52,522 nucleotides of DNA from Bdellovibrionota bacterium. GTDB taxonomy: Bacteria > Bdellovibrionota > Bdellovibrionia > Bdellovibrionales > JAMPXM01. The DNA lies in NCBI GenBank assembly GCA_963170185.1, contig CAUJGS010000018.1:1-52522 (forward strand), written 5' to 3'. Both the position numbers and the translations under genes were made by a program. The notes under the pieces are model-generated. The model did not search any database. It saw only the letters and a list, made by a program, of their open reading frames with translations, and was not told the DNA's origin. How positions within the stretch are numbered: the stretch's first letter is position 1; the number at the start of each line of letters is the position of its first letter. Below are positions 16,794 through 25,536 of this stretch, piece after piece.

Positions 16794-17651
16794 TTAGACC
16801 CCGAAGTCGACTTCTATGACGAAGGTCCCGAGGGGAGTCACCATCGGCATCAACGTGATATTGCTCGACGTCGATCGCTTGATCTGACCAAAGCCTGGCT
16901 TACGAATGACTTTGGGAATCGCTCCCGGCAGACGAAACTCTTCTTCGTCGTTAAGGGCCGATTTGGCTTGGGTATAAATCATGTTGAGAAGCTCGGATGC
17001 CATACTCTCGCGCATCTCATCATCCACGTCGACGTCCTTGCCGAGCATCGTCTGCGCAAAGCGATCCAGGACCTTAAACGAGGACAAAAGACGAAAATCC
17101 GCCTTAAGAAACTCGTTGTTCGCCGAAATCACGCAGATCAAATCGACCTTGTCGTAAGGAATCTGCTCGACTTTCGTCAGGTAGTTTTCGTCACATGAAA
17201 CGGTGGAATGCAGCGTGACCTCAACCGACTTATGCGCCGCCTGAACGAGATGTTTGAACAACATCTTTTTCATGGTCCCTTGAGTCATCCACTTCTTTTT
17301 GGGATTCGCCTTTTCTTCTTCCTGCAGGCGATTGAATGTCGACTCCAGTCGAAGCTGTTCGATCGCATTGTTCACGGCATCCGGAACATTGATCGAAAGC
17401 ATCTTCATGTTTCTTAGCTTCAACAAGACTTCGAAACCCTGAATGGCACGAAACAAATCTTCCGACGCCTTTTCCAGACGGCCGAAGTCTAAGATATGCA
17501 CCTGGACTTCCATCTTTGCCCATTCGCGAAAATCTTCTATCAGCTTTGGGATCGCACCATCCGTCACCTCTGTGGGGAACTTGATGTAGTGCACACCCTG
17601 AACCGTCTTACTGCCTATGACGTTCAAATCAGTGTCCATATTCCCCGTCAC
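16794..17651 (-). CDS. STAS-CheX fusion protein
   Basis: The 285-residue protein has an N-terminal STAS-like domain (about 15-110: VHYIKFPTEVTDGAI, VQVHILDFGRLEKAS, SINVPDAVNNAIEQL). The C-terminal domain resembles CheX, a phosphatase of phospho-CheY; MRESMASELLNMIY fits the family's ExxN active-site helix. STAS domains act as antagonists or scaffolds. Its GTG start overlaps the cheY stop by 4 bp, tying it to CheY; an in-frame ATG at 17639 preceded by GGGGA is an alternative start. It would quench the CheY signal under control of the STAS part. The CheX call rests on motif and length, not on a database match. Confidence 0.7.
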   Translation of the reverse strand: MTGNMDTDLNVIGSKTVQGVHYIKFPTEVTDGAIPKLIEDFREWAKMEVQVHILDFGRLEKASEDLFRAIQGFEVLLKLRNMKMLSINVPDAVNNAIEQLRLESTFNRLQEEEKANPKKKWMTQGTMKKMLFKHLVQAAHKSVEVTLHSTVSCDENYLTKVEQIPYDKVDLICVISANNEFLKADFRLLSSFKVLDRFAQTMLGKDVDVDDEMRESMASELLNMIYTQAKSALNDEEEFRLPGAIPKVIRKPGFGQIKRSTSSNITLMPMVTPLGTFVIEVDFGV

Positions 17652-18040
17652 TGTGGAGTTTCTACGTTAAGTGCGGAACAGATCTTCGACTTCACGTTTT
17701 CGTCGTTGAATGGCTTAAGGATATAATCCGCAACGCCAAACTCGAGAGACTTAATGATCGAGTTTTTCTCGGCTTCTGCCGTGATGAAGATCACTGGAAT
17801 AGTCGAATACGACGGGTTCTCACGAATCTTTTGGATAAGCTCGATACCGGAAATATTCGGCATGTTCCAGTCCGACAAGATCAGATCCGGCTTCGCCTGC
17901 TCGAGAATCTCAAGTGCCTGAGCGCCATCCACAGCTTCGCTTATATTTTTGATGCCAAGGTCGGTGCAAATCTTGCGAAGTTTCATGCGTGTCATACGCA
18001 TGTCATCAACAATAAGAACGGACTTCGATTGGATAGACAT
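17648..18040 (-). CDS. cheY: CheY-like response regulator
   Basis: This is a stand-alone receiver domain of 130 residues: VLIVDD with the acidic pair, phosphoacceptor Asp in LILSDWNMPNISG, Thr in FITAEAE and Lys in ILKPFND. It receives phosphate from CheA and would act on the flagellar motor or another output. The ATG at 18040 is chosen because AAGGAA stands 6 bases before it; longer in-frame starts would add a non-homologous stretch. It heads a leftward unit (cheY, STAS-CheX, receptor, ankyrin) and diverges from cheA across 165 bp. Confidence 0.95.
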   Translation of the reverse strand: MSIQSKSVLIVDDMRMTRMKLRKICTDLGIKNISEAVDGAQALEILEQAKPDLILSDWNMPNISGIELIQKIRENPSYSTIPVIFITAEAEKNSIIKSLEFGVADYILKPFNDENVKSKICSALNVETPQ

Positions 18041-18205
18041 GGTGTTCCTTGGCTGAGCTACATGGTCGAAATACTGATTTCTAACTATTCTAACTGGAAA
18101 AAAAACCCAGTGTAAACGTCGCACTTAGGCTCGCTCTTGGTCGAGCTTCCCATACATCCTCTCTCAAGACCTAGCGCCCTCGACCCATTTTGATAAACTA
18201 CCAAC

Positions 18206-19948
18206 GTGGCAAACAATATGATCGATGCTGAAACACTAGGCGTCTTTATTGAAGACGCTTTTGATGTTCTCGGCCAATGGGAAAAATTTTGTTTCGATTT
18301 GAAGCCGACGGACAACGCCGATGCGTTTGTCGTCTTGATGAGATGCGCTCACAACCTTAAAGGTAGTGCCGGACTCGCGGGCTTCGACAACCTTCACAAC
18401 CGCATGCATGTCATCGAAGACTACCTTCTTCGCATCAAAGACAGCTATGGCTCGACGGAGGTTTCGTTCAACGAAGTTGTTACGACTTTGTTAGAAGTCG
18501 AGCGCGAGATCCGCAGATGGATTCTCAAACTCAAAGACGACCCTATCACAGAAAAAGACATCTCATCGGAGTCGATCGAAACGGCCCTAAAAGTCCTGGT
18601 CGGCGACCTACCTGCGGATCTCCTCACCTCAAGCTCGGAAGAACGTCCGGTGCATGAGCACAACAAAGAAAAAGCCCAGCGAGACCCACACTTTGCTCCA
18701 TCCGGAGACAACGCGCGACGCGAACCCGCCAAGGCCGATGACACCTTGCGCGTGAGTGCCAGTAAAATCGACCGCCTTATCCAACTCGTGGGCGAAATCT
18801 CACTCAATCAGTCGATCCTCGCTCGGGCCGCCGTCGAAAACACGCTCGAGTCTCGCACCAGTCGCACGATCATCGATCTCAATTCCAAACTCGTGCAGGA
18901 TCTTCAGGATGCGACGTTGGCCGTTCGCATGATTCCGGTCGAAGGACTCTTTCAGAAAATCGAACGCATGGTTCGCGACACCGCGATGAAGCTAGGCAAA
19001 CAAGTGAGTGTCGAACGCCACGGCCAAGAGGTCACACTCGACAAGCTGATCGTCGAAAGCATGGTCGAGCCACTGATCCACATCGCGAGAAACGCCATCG
19101 ATCACGGCATCGAGGAAATCGAAGTCAGACGCTCTAGCGGGAAAAATGCCACTGGGCTTATCAAACTCACCGCGGAAAACACGAGTACCGGCGTCAGTAT
19201 CATTTTCGAAGATGACGGCAAAGGCATCGACGGCGATCGCGTTTATCGCAAAGCCGTTGAAAAGGGACTCGTCGACTCCGGCCAAGAACTTACCAACAAC
19301 GGAAAGCTTCAGCTGATATTCCTCCCCGGTCTTTCGACTGCGGAAAAAGTGACCGAACTCAGCGGACGAGGCGTCGGCATGGACGTCGTCGCCGCCGAAG
19401 TCCAGCGCCTTGCTGGCCAAATTGAAATTCAAAGCGTTGTGGGCAAAGGCACCCGCATGCATATCTCACTTCCCACCAATCTCTCGATCATCGACGCGAT
19501 CGTCGTTCGCTCCGTCGGAGGCCTGTACGCGGTTCCGAATCGAGACATTGTCGAGGTCATCGACCTTCGTGACTTTCCGCCGAATTCCGTCGACGGCGAT
19601 CATGAGCAAGTTTTTGATTTGCGTGGACGAATCATCCCGCTTGCGGAAGTGGACTCATTTCTGAAAGCGCCGGTTACTCCACAACCGCAAACACCACGAG
19701 AGTTTCGAGTCAACGATGCGCCGCTGATCGAAAAACCAAGACCTTGTCTCATAGTGCGCCATCACGACGATCTTCTGGGCCTTTCGTTTGATGCCGTGGT
19801 GGGACAGCAGCAAGTTTTCGTTCGGCCCTTGCTTGGCCACCTAAGTCCTGTGACATTCTATAGCGGAACCACAATTCTCTCGGATGGTGAGCCTTGCATC
19901 ATTCTCAATCTTTCCGAGATGGCGCGAAGATACTTCACGTCGAACTAA
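18206..19948 (+). CDS. cheA: CheA histidine kinase, short form
   Basis: This chemotaxis kinase phosphorylates CheY and the CheB receiver. The 580 residues hold a P1 phosphotransfer domain with the phosphorylated His near 49 (AHNLKGSAG), a charged linker of about 60 residues with no recognisable P2 domain, a P3 dimerisation helix (IDRLIQLVGEISLNQS), a P4 ATPase (N box HIARNAIDHGIE, G1 DDGKGID, G2 GRGVGMD) and a C-terminal CheW-like P5. Typical CheA proteins are longer because they carry P2 for docking CheY. Neither the GTG start (18206) nor the ATG at 18218 has a strong Shine-Dalgarno. cheW follows 12 bp after the stop. Confidence 0.95.
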   Translation: MANNMIDAETLGVFIEDAFDVLGQWEKFCFDLKPTDNADAFVVLMRCAHNLKGSAGLAGFDNLHNRMHVIEDYLLRIKDSYGSTEVSFNEVVTTLLEVEREIRRWILKLKDDPITEKDISSESIETALKVLVGDLPADLLTSSSEERPVHEHNKEKAQRDPHFAPSGDNARREPAKADDTLRVSASKIDRLIQLVGEISLNQSILARAAVENTLESRTSRTIIDLNSKLVQDLQDATLAVRMIPVEGLFQKIERMVRDTAMKLGKQVSVERHGQEVTLDKLIVESMVEPLIHIARNAIDHGIEEIEVRRSSGKNATGLIKLTAENTSTGVSIIFEDDGKGIDGDRVYRKAVEKGLVDSGQELTNNGKLQLIFLPGLSTAEKVTELSGRGVGMDVVAAEVQRLAGQIEIQSVVGKGTRMHISLPTNLSIIDAIVVRSVGGLYAVPNRDIVEVIDLRDFPPNSVDGDHEQVFDLRGRIIPLAEVDSFLKAPVTPQPQTPREFRVNDAPLIEKPRPCLIVRHHDDLLGLSFDAVVGQQQVFVRPLLGHLSPVTFYSGTTILSDGEPCIILNLSEMARRYFTSN

Positions 19949-19960
19949 GGAGTTTAACCA

Positions 19961-20422
19961 ATGGCAAACCCCAACAACCCTGACGACTCATCAGACAAGT
20001 ACATCGTTTTCCAAATGGGGGCCGAACTTTTCGCGGCCTCGCTCCTTGAAGTCCGTGAAGTGATCGAAACGCAAACGCCGAAGCCAATTCCAAACATGGC
20101 TCCGTATTTTAAAGGCGTGATCAATATCCGCGGAGAAATCATCGGCGTCATCGACCTTCGCGAACGACTCGGCATCAACGACAAATCACCGTCGCTTTGC
20201 CAGCTCGTATTTGAGACTGCATCAGGACCGCTTGCGGCGATCGTCGACAAAGTTCTCTCCGTCATCGTCATGGATATTTCGACTCTCGAACGACGTCCGA
20301 ATATTTCTCAAGGCTCGGACCGCGCCTATTTTATCGGCGTCGGAAAAGTGGGCGAACGCATCGTCACCTTCATCAATCTTCCCAAAATCGTCTCAGGTGA
20401 ATCGATGACCGTCTCGCCATGA
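19961..20422 (+). CDS. cheW: CheW coupling protein
   Basis: The 153-residue protein matches CheW, the adaptor that links chemoreceptors to CheA. It has the domain start YIVFQMGAELFAASLLEVREV, the conserved FKGVINIRGEIIGVIDLRERLG and the closing segment GVGKVGERIVTFINLPKIV. AAGGAG precedes the ATG, and the gene lies 12 bp after cheA, so the two form one operon. It completes a signalling set in which only a separate CheR is missing, because that activity is fused to CheB. Confidence 0.96.
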   Translation: MANPNNPDDSSDKYIVFQMGAELFAASLLEVREVIETQTPKPIPNMAPYFKGVINIRGEIIGVIDLRERLGINDKSPSLCQLVFETASGPLAAIVDKVLSVIVMDISTLERRPNISQGSDRAYFIGVGKVGERIVTFINLPKIVSGESMTVSP

Positions 20423-20487
20423 GACAAATCGAGTGAAGATTCGCGTTTCTCGCCCCGCCCTAGCCCAAAAGCTGCGAAAATTATCGA

Positions 20488-21411
20488 ATGTTTCGTCAGC
20501 TCTCGCAAACATGGGCCAACCATCCGGTTAACCACCCGCTGTCTCGCGCGATCCTCCTGGTCCTGCTGGGAGTCATGGGAGTCGTTTGGCATTTGCTGAC
20601 GAGCCCCAAAGACTTCCAACGCAGCTCATGGATCCAAGAAGTAAATTCCGAACGCAAAGATCTCGCTCTCAAAATTCACGAGGCGATTCTAAGTTCCTCT
20701 CACCAATTCGAATCCGGAAAACCGGATGCTCCTTGGGTGGAGGCCTCAAAGGTTGACCTCCAACTGGCCAACGACATGAGACACACAAAAAATCGACTCC
20801 TGGCGCTCATCTCGGAAGCCGAACGCCAACTCTGGTTTGCCCAAACGGGAAACCTTCCGCCTGAAAAACTTCCCGATGCCGAGCTCCTTCAAGATCTTCG
20901 AGAGCTCACGCGACTGCTTACCTTGAGCGAACGGGTGCACCGCTTGCGAGCCGCCCTGCTTGAAGCCGACCGACGCTCACATGTCGCCATTCACGCCATT
21001 CACAATGCAAGCGATGACGAGCTCTCATTGTTTTGGAACCAAGAACTACCATGGCTGGAAACCGAGCTTCGTCACATCAAAGATCTCGGCGACTCCAAAC
21101 AAAAGGAAAACGAGAACGCCGACTTAAAAACTCGAGCCTTTGCTCGCGCACTCAACATCGACGTCGAGCGCCTCACGCAAACCGCTTTGGATATTGAAAT
21201 TCACCGAGTCGATGTGTGGATGGACTGGGCCGCCGCCCAACCTTCTCGCCATCTCGAAGAGCTCAAAGTTCAAGCCTCACACCAGGTCGCTCGCCTCGAA
21301 TCACTCTCGTTGATGACAAAAGCCATGCGCTCCAAACCAGATCCTCGCCTCCAGTCTCTGCAAAAGAGCCTGCGCCGCATGGCATCGGTCTCCAATCTCG
21401 ACAACTGGTAA
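20488..21411 (+). CDS. Unknown membrane-anchored helical protein
   Basis: I do not recognise this 307-residue protein. It has a short cytoplasmic N-terminus, one membrane helix (AILLVLLGVMGVVWHLL, about 21-37), then an almost entirely helical, charged, Leu-rich region with coiled-coil character. That region contains no Cys and is likely periplasmic. The shape resembles the sensor half of a chemoreceptor without a signalling half, but no homology is claimed. It follows cheW by 65 bp on the same strand and could belong to the chemotaxis operon. No good Shine-Dalgarno sits before the ATG. Confidence 0.7.
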   Translation: MFRQLSQTWANHPVNHPLSRAILLVLLGVMGVVWHLLTSPKDFQRSSWIQEVNSERKDLALKIHEAILSSSHQFESGKPDAPWVEASKVDLQLANDMRHTKNRLLALISEAERQLWFAQTGNLPPEKLPDAELLQDLRELTRLLTLSERVHRLRAALLEADRRSHVAIHAIHNASDDELSLFWNQELPWLETELRHIKDLGDSKQKENENADLKTRAFARALNIDVERLTQTALDIEIHRVDVWMDWAAAQPSRHLEELKVQASHQVARLESLSLMTKAMRSKPDPRLQSLQKSLRRMASVSNLDNW

Positions 21412-21433
21412 CTTCGCTCGTTAGATTTTTCTC

Positions 21434-21787
21434 ATGAGCAATTCGCAAGCGACTATTTTCAGCAAGATCATCGCCAAAGAAATCCCGGCCAAAATCGTTC
21501 ACGAAGACGAGCACTGCCTGGCGTTTCACGACATCCAGCCGCAAGCTCCCGTGCACGTGCTCCTTATTCCCAAAAAACCGATTCGTTCGATGGCCGAAGT
21601 TCAACCTGAAGACGCTTCGCTGATGGGCCATCTCATGGTCGCCGCGGGCAAAATCGCCAAGGACCTCGGGCTTGCGGAAAATGGATACCGCGTTGTCGCC
21701 AACACCAACGATCACGGCGGCCAAACCGTCTACCACTTGCACTTTCACATCTTGGGCGGTCGCCCAATGAGCTGGCCACCAGGCTGA
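21434..21787 (+). CDS. HIT-family nucleotide hydrolase (HINT-like)
   Basis: The 117-residue protein carries the histidine triad HLHFHILGG near the C-terminus and the N-terminal [20 protein letters not shown] typical of HINT/PKCI proteins. These hydrolyse phosphoramidates of AMP, such as adenosine 5'-phosphoramidate and aminoacyl-AMP by-products, in the cytosol. Its length matches the family. It lies 22 bp after the unknown helical protein and converges on pdxH with 18 bp between. Confidence 0.95.
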   Translation: MSNSQATIFSKIIAKEIPAKIVHEDEHCLAFHDIQPQAPVHVLLIPKKPIRSMAEVQPEDASLMGHLMVAAGKIAKDLGLAENGYRVVANTNDHGGQTVYHLHFHILGGRPMSWPPG

Positions 21788-21805
21788 TCGAACTTCGGCT
21801 GTGCC

Positions 21806-22429
21806 TTAAGGCGCCAAGCGCTGCACATGCCAAGCGCCATTGGCGAATCGACACTCTTTGCGCTCATGCAAGCGATGCGGACGTTCTTCCCAAAACTCGA
21901 TCCGCTCGGGAACAAGACGCCACCCGCCCCAAAACTGCGGACAAGGTATCAAGCCGCTAGCAAACTTCGCCTGATTCGCACGCACCAAGGACTCAAGTTC
22001 CTCGCGCGACCCAATTGGTTTTGATTGTGGCGATGACCACGCGCCGATCTGGCTTTCGCGGGCACGACTTTGAAAATACTGATTGGACTCTTCCGGAGTC
22101 ACTTTTTCAACCCGGCCTTCAATACGAACCTGCCGACGCATCGTCGTCCAATGAAAAACCAATGCCGCCTGAGGGTTGTCCTCTAGCTGTTTGGACTTTC
22201 GACTCTCATAATTCGTGTAAAATTCAAGCCCACGTCTTTCCATGGACGAGCCCGAAAGCCCTTTGAACAAAACAATTCTCGCACTGGGAAACCCATCCCG
22301 AGTCGCCGTCGCAAGCGTCATGGCCGTCGGTTCGGGAAGACCTGCCACTTTCGCCTCGTCCAACCAGGCAAGAAGCGTTTCCAAAGGGTCTCCTGCAACC
22401 ACCAGTTCACCTTCGCGCATTTTCAACAT
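21806..22429 (-). CDS. pdxH: Pyridoxamine/pyridoxine 5'-phosphate oxidase
   Basis: This FMN enzyme makes pyridoxal 5'-phosphate, the last step of vitamin B6 synthesis and salvage. Conserved blocks seen are AMTLATATRDGFPSARIVLF, GLEFYTNYESRKSKQLEDNP, IGAWSSPQS and the C-terminal FWGGWRLVPERIEFWEERPHRLHER, split here by family position only. ATG 22429 is preferred because GAGGG lies about 8 bases upstream; a TTG at 22450 is also in frame. Length (207 residues) is near the usual 215-220. It diverges from thiL, so two cofactor genes share a promoter region. Confidence 0.95.
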   Translation of the reverse strand: MLKMREGELVVAGDPLETLLAWLDEAKVAGLPEPTAMTLATATRDGFPSARIVLFKGLSGSSMERRGLEFYTNYESRKSKQLEDNPQAALVFHWTTMRRQVRIEGRVEKVTPEESNQYFQSRARESQIGAWSSPQSKPIGSREELESLVRANQAKFASGLIPCPQFWGGWRLVPERIEFWEERPHRLHERKECRFANGAWHVQRLAP

Positions 22430-22483
22430 TTTTTTGCCCTCACGATTCAAGCGCTATCGTCTTCGATCTAACCCATCTAACAG

Positions 22484-23437
22484 TTGACGTCCACCCAAGA
22501 GACCGATGAACTGAACTCCGTCGTGGATATTCAATTCGAAAAATCTCTGGTGAAAAGACTTAAAGCATGGTGCCAGCCCACGCTGCGTCCAACTTCGATG
22601 ATCGGCATCGGCGACGACGCAGGAGCCATTTACACATCGGGACGTCCTGTCACAATTTGCTCGGACCTCATGATCGAAGGCACACATTTCGATACGCTGT
22701 TCTTTGATCAACAATCTGGCTGGAAAGATGTCGGGCATAAAGGCCTCGCCCGTGTTCTCAGTGATCTGGCGGCCATGGCCTCCTTGCCGCTCGCCTGCAC
22801 GGTCTCTTTGGCGCTTCCAAAAAATTGGAGCGAAACCGAAATCGAAAACAATCTCGAGGCTCTCTTTGCCGGCATTACCGAGCTAGCGTCGCGGCACGAT
22901 TGCACGGTCATCGGCGGCGATCTTTCGCGCACGCGAGGCGCGTTCGTAGCGGACTTTGCGGCAATCGGCGAAGTTCGCCCAGCAAGCTCGCTTTGGCGAC
23001 GCGACGAAGTTCGGCCTGGCGACCAGATCTACGTGACCGGCCCGCTCGGCGGAGCCGCCATGGCACTAGAAAACCTGCAAGCCGGTAAACGCGCCGAAAC
23101 GCCTCTCGAAAACCTCAAGCGACACTGGCGACCAGAACCACGATTTGACGTCGCCTCACGACTCGCCTCGGCCCCGGTTTCCGGAGCCATCGACATCAGC
23201 GATGGGCTTGTTAACGATCTCACCCGCGTCTGCCAAGCTTCGCACTTAAGCTTTGAACTCGACGAGGCGTCGGTTCCGCTAGCTGAAGGAGCTTCGCTTC
23301 AACACGCCCTTCATGGCGGCGACGACTACGAGCTCTTACTTTTCTTGCCGGACTCCTGGCACGGCTGCGACTTCGCTCAGAGCGAACTCAAGGCGGTAGG
23401 TGCCTCACGCATCGGCCGCGTCCTTTCGCGGACATAG
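22484..23437 (+). CDS. thiL: Thiamine-monophosphate kinase
   Basis: ThiL phosphorylates thiamine monophosphate to the active cofactor thiamine diphosphate. The Asp-rich ATP/Mg site IGIGDDAGAI, the TICSDLMIEGTHF block, VIGGDLSRT, SGAIDISDGLVNDL and GGDDYELL near the C-terminus identify the family. Length (about 317) is normal. The start is unsure: TTG 22484 or GTG 22523 are both in frame and neither has a clear Shine-Dalgarno. No thiamine riboswitch is seen before it. The PilZ gene follows after 31 bp. Confidence 0.94.
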   Translation: MTSTQETDELNSVVDIQFEKSLVKRLKAWCQPTLRPTSMIGIGDDAGAIYTSGRPVTICSDLMIEGTHFDTLFFDQQSGWKDVGHKGLARVLSDLAAMASLPLACTVSLALPKNWSETEIENNLEALFAGITELASRHDCTVIGGDLSRTRGAFVADFAAIGEVRPASSLWRRDEVRPGDQIYVTGPLGGAAMALENLQAGKRAETPLENLKRHWRPEPRFDVASRLASAPVSGAIDISDGLVNDLTRVCQASHLSFELDEASVPLAEGASLQHALHGGDDYELLLFLPDSWHGCDFAQSELKAVGASRIGRVLSRT

Positions 23438-23468
23438 CCGCCTCTTCCAACACCCGCCCTACCAAACC

Positions 23469-24158
23469 ATGAGTTTTTCGTTTCAAACCGAGACGAGACC
23501 TCAAACTCGCGCCCAGAAACACCGACTAGAAAGGGTCATGTCGCAAGCCTCACGCACCCGCCAAGCCGAATCAAACTCGCCTCACGCAGCGACGCTCGAA
23601 CTAGCGCCTCGCGTACCACGCTATGAACTCGTCGCCTCCGACGACGGCCGCGTCCGCCTGGCGGAAGGCCGAATTGACGACGGGCCAATCCTACAAGGGC
23701 ACATGCAAAACCTCTCGGCCTCAGGTGCCTTGATCGAAATCCAAACCTCCACCGCGAGACTTCGATTTCTAGATGAAGGGGAAATGATCAAAGTCGAACT
23801 CGCAATTCCTGACCGTGGTCGCTTCGCTTTTTTTGCAACGGTCGTGCGCCTAGATCCCTCGCCCAAGAGCGATGACCTATGGGAACTTGGCCTGGCTTTT
23901 CGAAACTTGCCAAAGTCACTCTCCGAAGCTCTCGATCGCGCCGTCACAACACGCTCCCGCGATTATTCGCATCCCCACAACTTCGACTTCGCCGCCAGTC
24001 GTGGCTTCCGTCATGCCGGCTACCGCCTGACGCCGACACGCCTCATGGCGCTTTTGCAATCGACAGCCAATCAGCCGCTCTGGTGGATGGCCCTGCTCTC
24101 GTTTACGGCGATGACAGTACTTCCGCTTTTGCTAGCGAAAATCGTTCAGCTTCTTTAG
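23469..24158 (+). CDS. PilZ-domain protein with C-terminal membrane helix
   Basis: The protein of about 229 residues has a central PilZ-like domain. RVPRYEL begins it (a variant of the RxxxR motif) and NLSASGALIEI supplies (D/N)xSxxG, the second part of the cyclic-di-GMP site. FATVVRLDPS and WELGLAFRNLP follow as later strands. One hydrophobic helix (WWMALLSFTAMTVLPLLLA) anchors the C-terminus in the membrane. It may respond to cyclic di-GMP at the inner membrane; binding is not certain because the Arg spacing is RxxR. The start at 23469 avoids overlap with thiL, and an ATG at 23538 is also possible. Confidence 0.8.
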   Translation: MSFSFQTETRPQTRAQKHRLERVMSQASRTRQAESNSPHAATLELAPRVPRYELVASDDGRVRLAEGRIDDGPILQGHMQNLSASGALIEIQTSTARLRFLDEGEMIKVELAIPDRGRFAFFATVVRLDPSPKSDDLWELGLAFRNLPKSLSEALDRAVTTRSRDYSHPHNFDFAASRGFRHAGYRLTPTRLMALLQSTANQPLWWMALLSFTAMTVLPLLLAKIVQLL

Positions 24159-24191
24159 ATAAAACCGACAGATGTTCAAACGGATGTTCAA

Positions 24192-24701
24192 TCAGTGAAG
24201 AATGCGGCCGGTCGGTGTGCCTTCGTCCTCATCCAGGCCTGAGTCGCCATCATCGGGCGCCGTTGCGGCCGGTTCGACTTTGAGAACTTTGAGATCGATT
24301 TCGATATCAACGCCCGCCAAGGGATGGTTGCCATCCACCGTGGCTTCGTTTTCCAGAACTTCCACCACTCGCACGGCAATCTCTTCGCCATTTGGGCCAC
24401 GAGTCGTGAATTTCATCCCGACCTGGACGGCATCTGGATCAGGAAATGTCGAAAGCGGAACCGTCGCCACCAGCTGATCGTCAAATTCGCCGTAGGCCTC
24501 TTTCGCAGCGATCCCAAGCGAAGCTTCAAACCCTTCGGTCTTTCCGCGAATCACATTCTCAATAGCGGGCAGAGTCGCGCCTGTCCCGAATTCAAAGACG
24601 AACGGCACTTCGGGTGTCCGGACTTCTAGGACATCTCCACGTTCAGTTTGGAGGCGATACGCGAGAGTGACACGGGTCCCCTCGCCCACTCGTAACGACA
24701 T
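24192..24701 (-). CDS. SlyD-like FKBP peptidyl-prolyl isomerase
   Basis: The protein is of the SlyD type, a prolyl isomerase and chaperone with an inserted flap domain. Visible pieces are VTLAYRLQTERGDVLE, FGTGATLPAIENVIRGKTEG, the flap start AAKEAYGEFDDQLVATVP and DGNHPLAGVDIEIDLKVLKV. The C-terminal tail is acidic and lacks the His/Cys-rich nickel-binding tail of E. coli SlyD. ATG 24701 is chosen because GGGAG lies 8 bases before it; ATG 24716 is the alternative. The 5' part overlaps the end of aat by 76 bp in another frame, a long overlap for a bacterial gene pair. Confidence 0.92.
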   Translation of the reverse strand: MSLRVGEGTRVTLAYRLQTERGDVLEVRTPEVPFVFEFGTGATLPAIENVIRGKTEGFEASLGIAAKEAYGEFDDQLVATVPLSTFPDPDAVQVGMKFTTRGPNGEEIAVRVVEVLENEATVDGNHPLAGVDIEIDLKVLKVEPAATAPDDGDSGLDEDEGTPTGRILH

Positions 24702-25450
24702 ACCCCACGCTCCCATCGCTTTTGCGCAAGTTCAAGTCGCATCAAGTAATCTTCACGTGAAATCAAAACTCCGCCAAAGTTCGCCACCACAGGCGTCACC
24801 ATCTGGACGTCAAGAAATCCAAGACCCGCGCTCTTCATCTCTTCGATCAAATAGGCCAACGCCACTTTGCCAGCATCGGTTTCACGATGAAACATACTCT
24901 CGCCGCTGAACACGCCCTTGATGAAAACGCCGTACAGACCGCCGGCAAGCTTACCGTCCAAAAAAACTTCGACCGAGTGAGCAAACCCCAAACGATGCAT
25001 CTCGATATATGCGGCTTCCATTTCATCAAGAATCCATGTGCCATCTTGCCCTTTTCGGCTGGCCTCTTTGCAGGAACGAATCACCTCGGCAAAACACGTG
25101 TTCGTCGCGATTTCCAATCGCCCCAGACGTATCCACTTGCGAAATTCGCGAGAAAACCGCGACGGCCATTCGATGCTCTTTTCCAAATCGATGATCCCGC
25201 GCTGAACCGGAGAAAACCACAACAGCGGTAGCCCCTCTTGCGGCCACGGAAAGATTCCCGTTTCGTAAGCCTCGCAAAGCATCTTGACGTCAAGATTCCC
25301 ACCGACCGCCAAAAGACCATCGGCCTCCGTCATTCGCGGATCCGGAAATCGCCGAGACCGAGGCGCCGCCTGCCCACTAAGTTTTTCCAAACCTTTTTGC
25401 CCTGCCACCACCCCATGTTGGCAGAAGAACGCCTTAAACAGCAAGGCCAT
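24626..25450 (-). CDS. aat: Leucyl/phenylalanyl-tRNA-protein transferase
   Basis: Aat adds Leu or Phe from aminoacyl-tRNA to proteins starting with Lys or Arg, marking them for ClpAP degradation (N-end rule). Seen are FPDPRMTEADGLLAVGGNL, GIFPWPQEGLPLLWFSPVQRG, the middle GTWILDEMEAAYIEMHRLG, HSVEVFLDGKLAGGLYGV and GESMFHRE, all typical of the family. The 274 residues exceed the usual 230-240 because of an N-terminal extension of about 25 and a longer C-terminus, part of which is coded by the stretch shared with the slyD-like gene. The true start may be further in. Confidence 0.95.
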   Translation of the reverse strand: MALLFKAFFCQHGVVAGQKGLEKLSGQAAPRSRRFPDPRMTEADGLLAVGGNLDVKMLCEAYETGIFPWPQEGLPLLWFSPVQRGIIDLEKSIEWPSRFSREFRKWIRLGRLEIATNTCFAEVIRSCKEASRKGQDGTWILDEMEAAYIEMHRLGFAHSVEVFLDGKLAGGLYGVFIKGVFSGESMFHRETDAGKVALAYLIEEMKSAGLGFLDVQMVTPVVANFGGVLISREDYLMRLELAQKRWERGVCRYEWARGPVSLSRIASKLNVEMS

Positions 25451-25536
25451 CGCCCCGTTTCACAATTGGAGCAGAGATAACCTCACCACAAGACCACCAT
25501 TTGCCTGTGCCCCCAGCCAAACGATAAATTGAGTCC

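Noticed and set aside
22451-22483. Possible thiamine riboswitch before thiL
   Set aside because: Only about 33 bases separate pdxH and thiL, and the conserved CUGAGA core of the thiamine element is not present.
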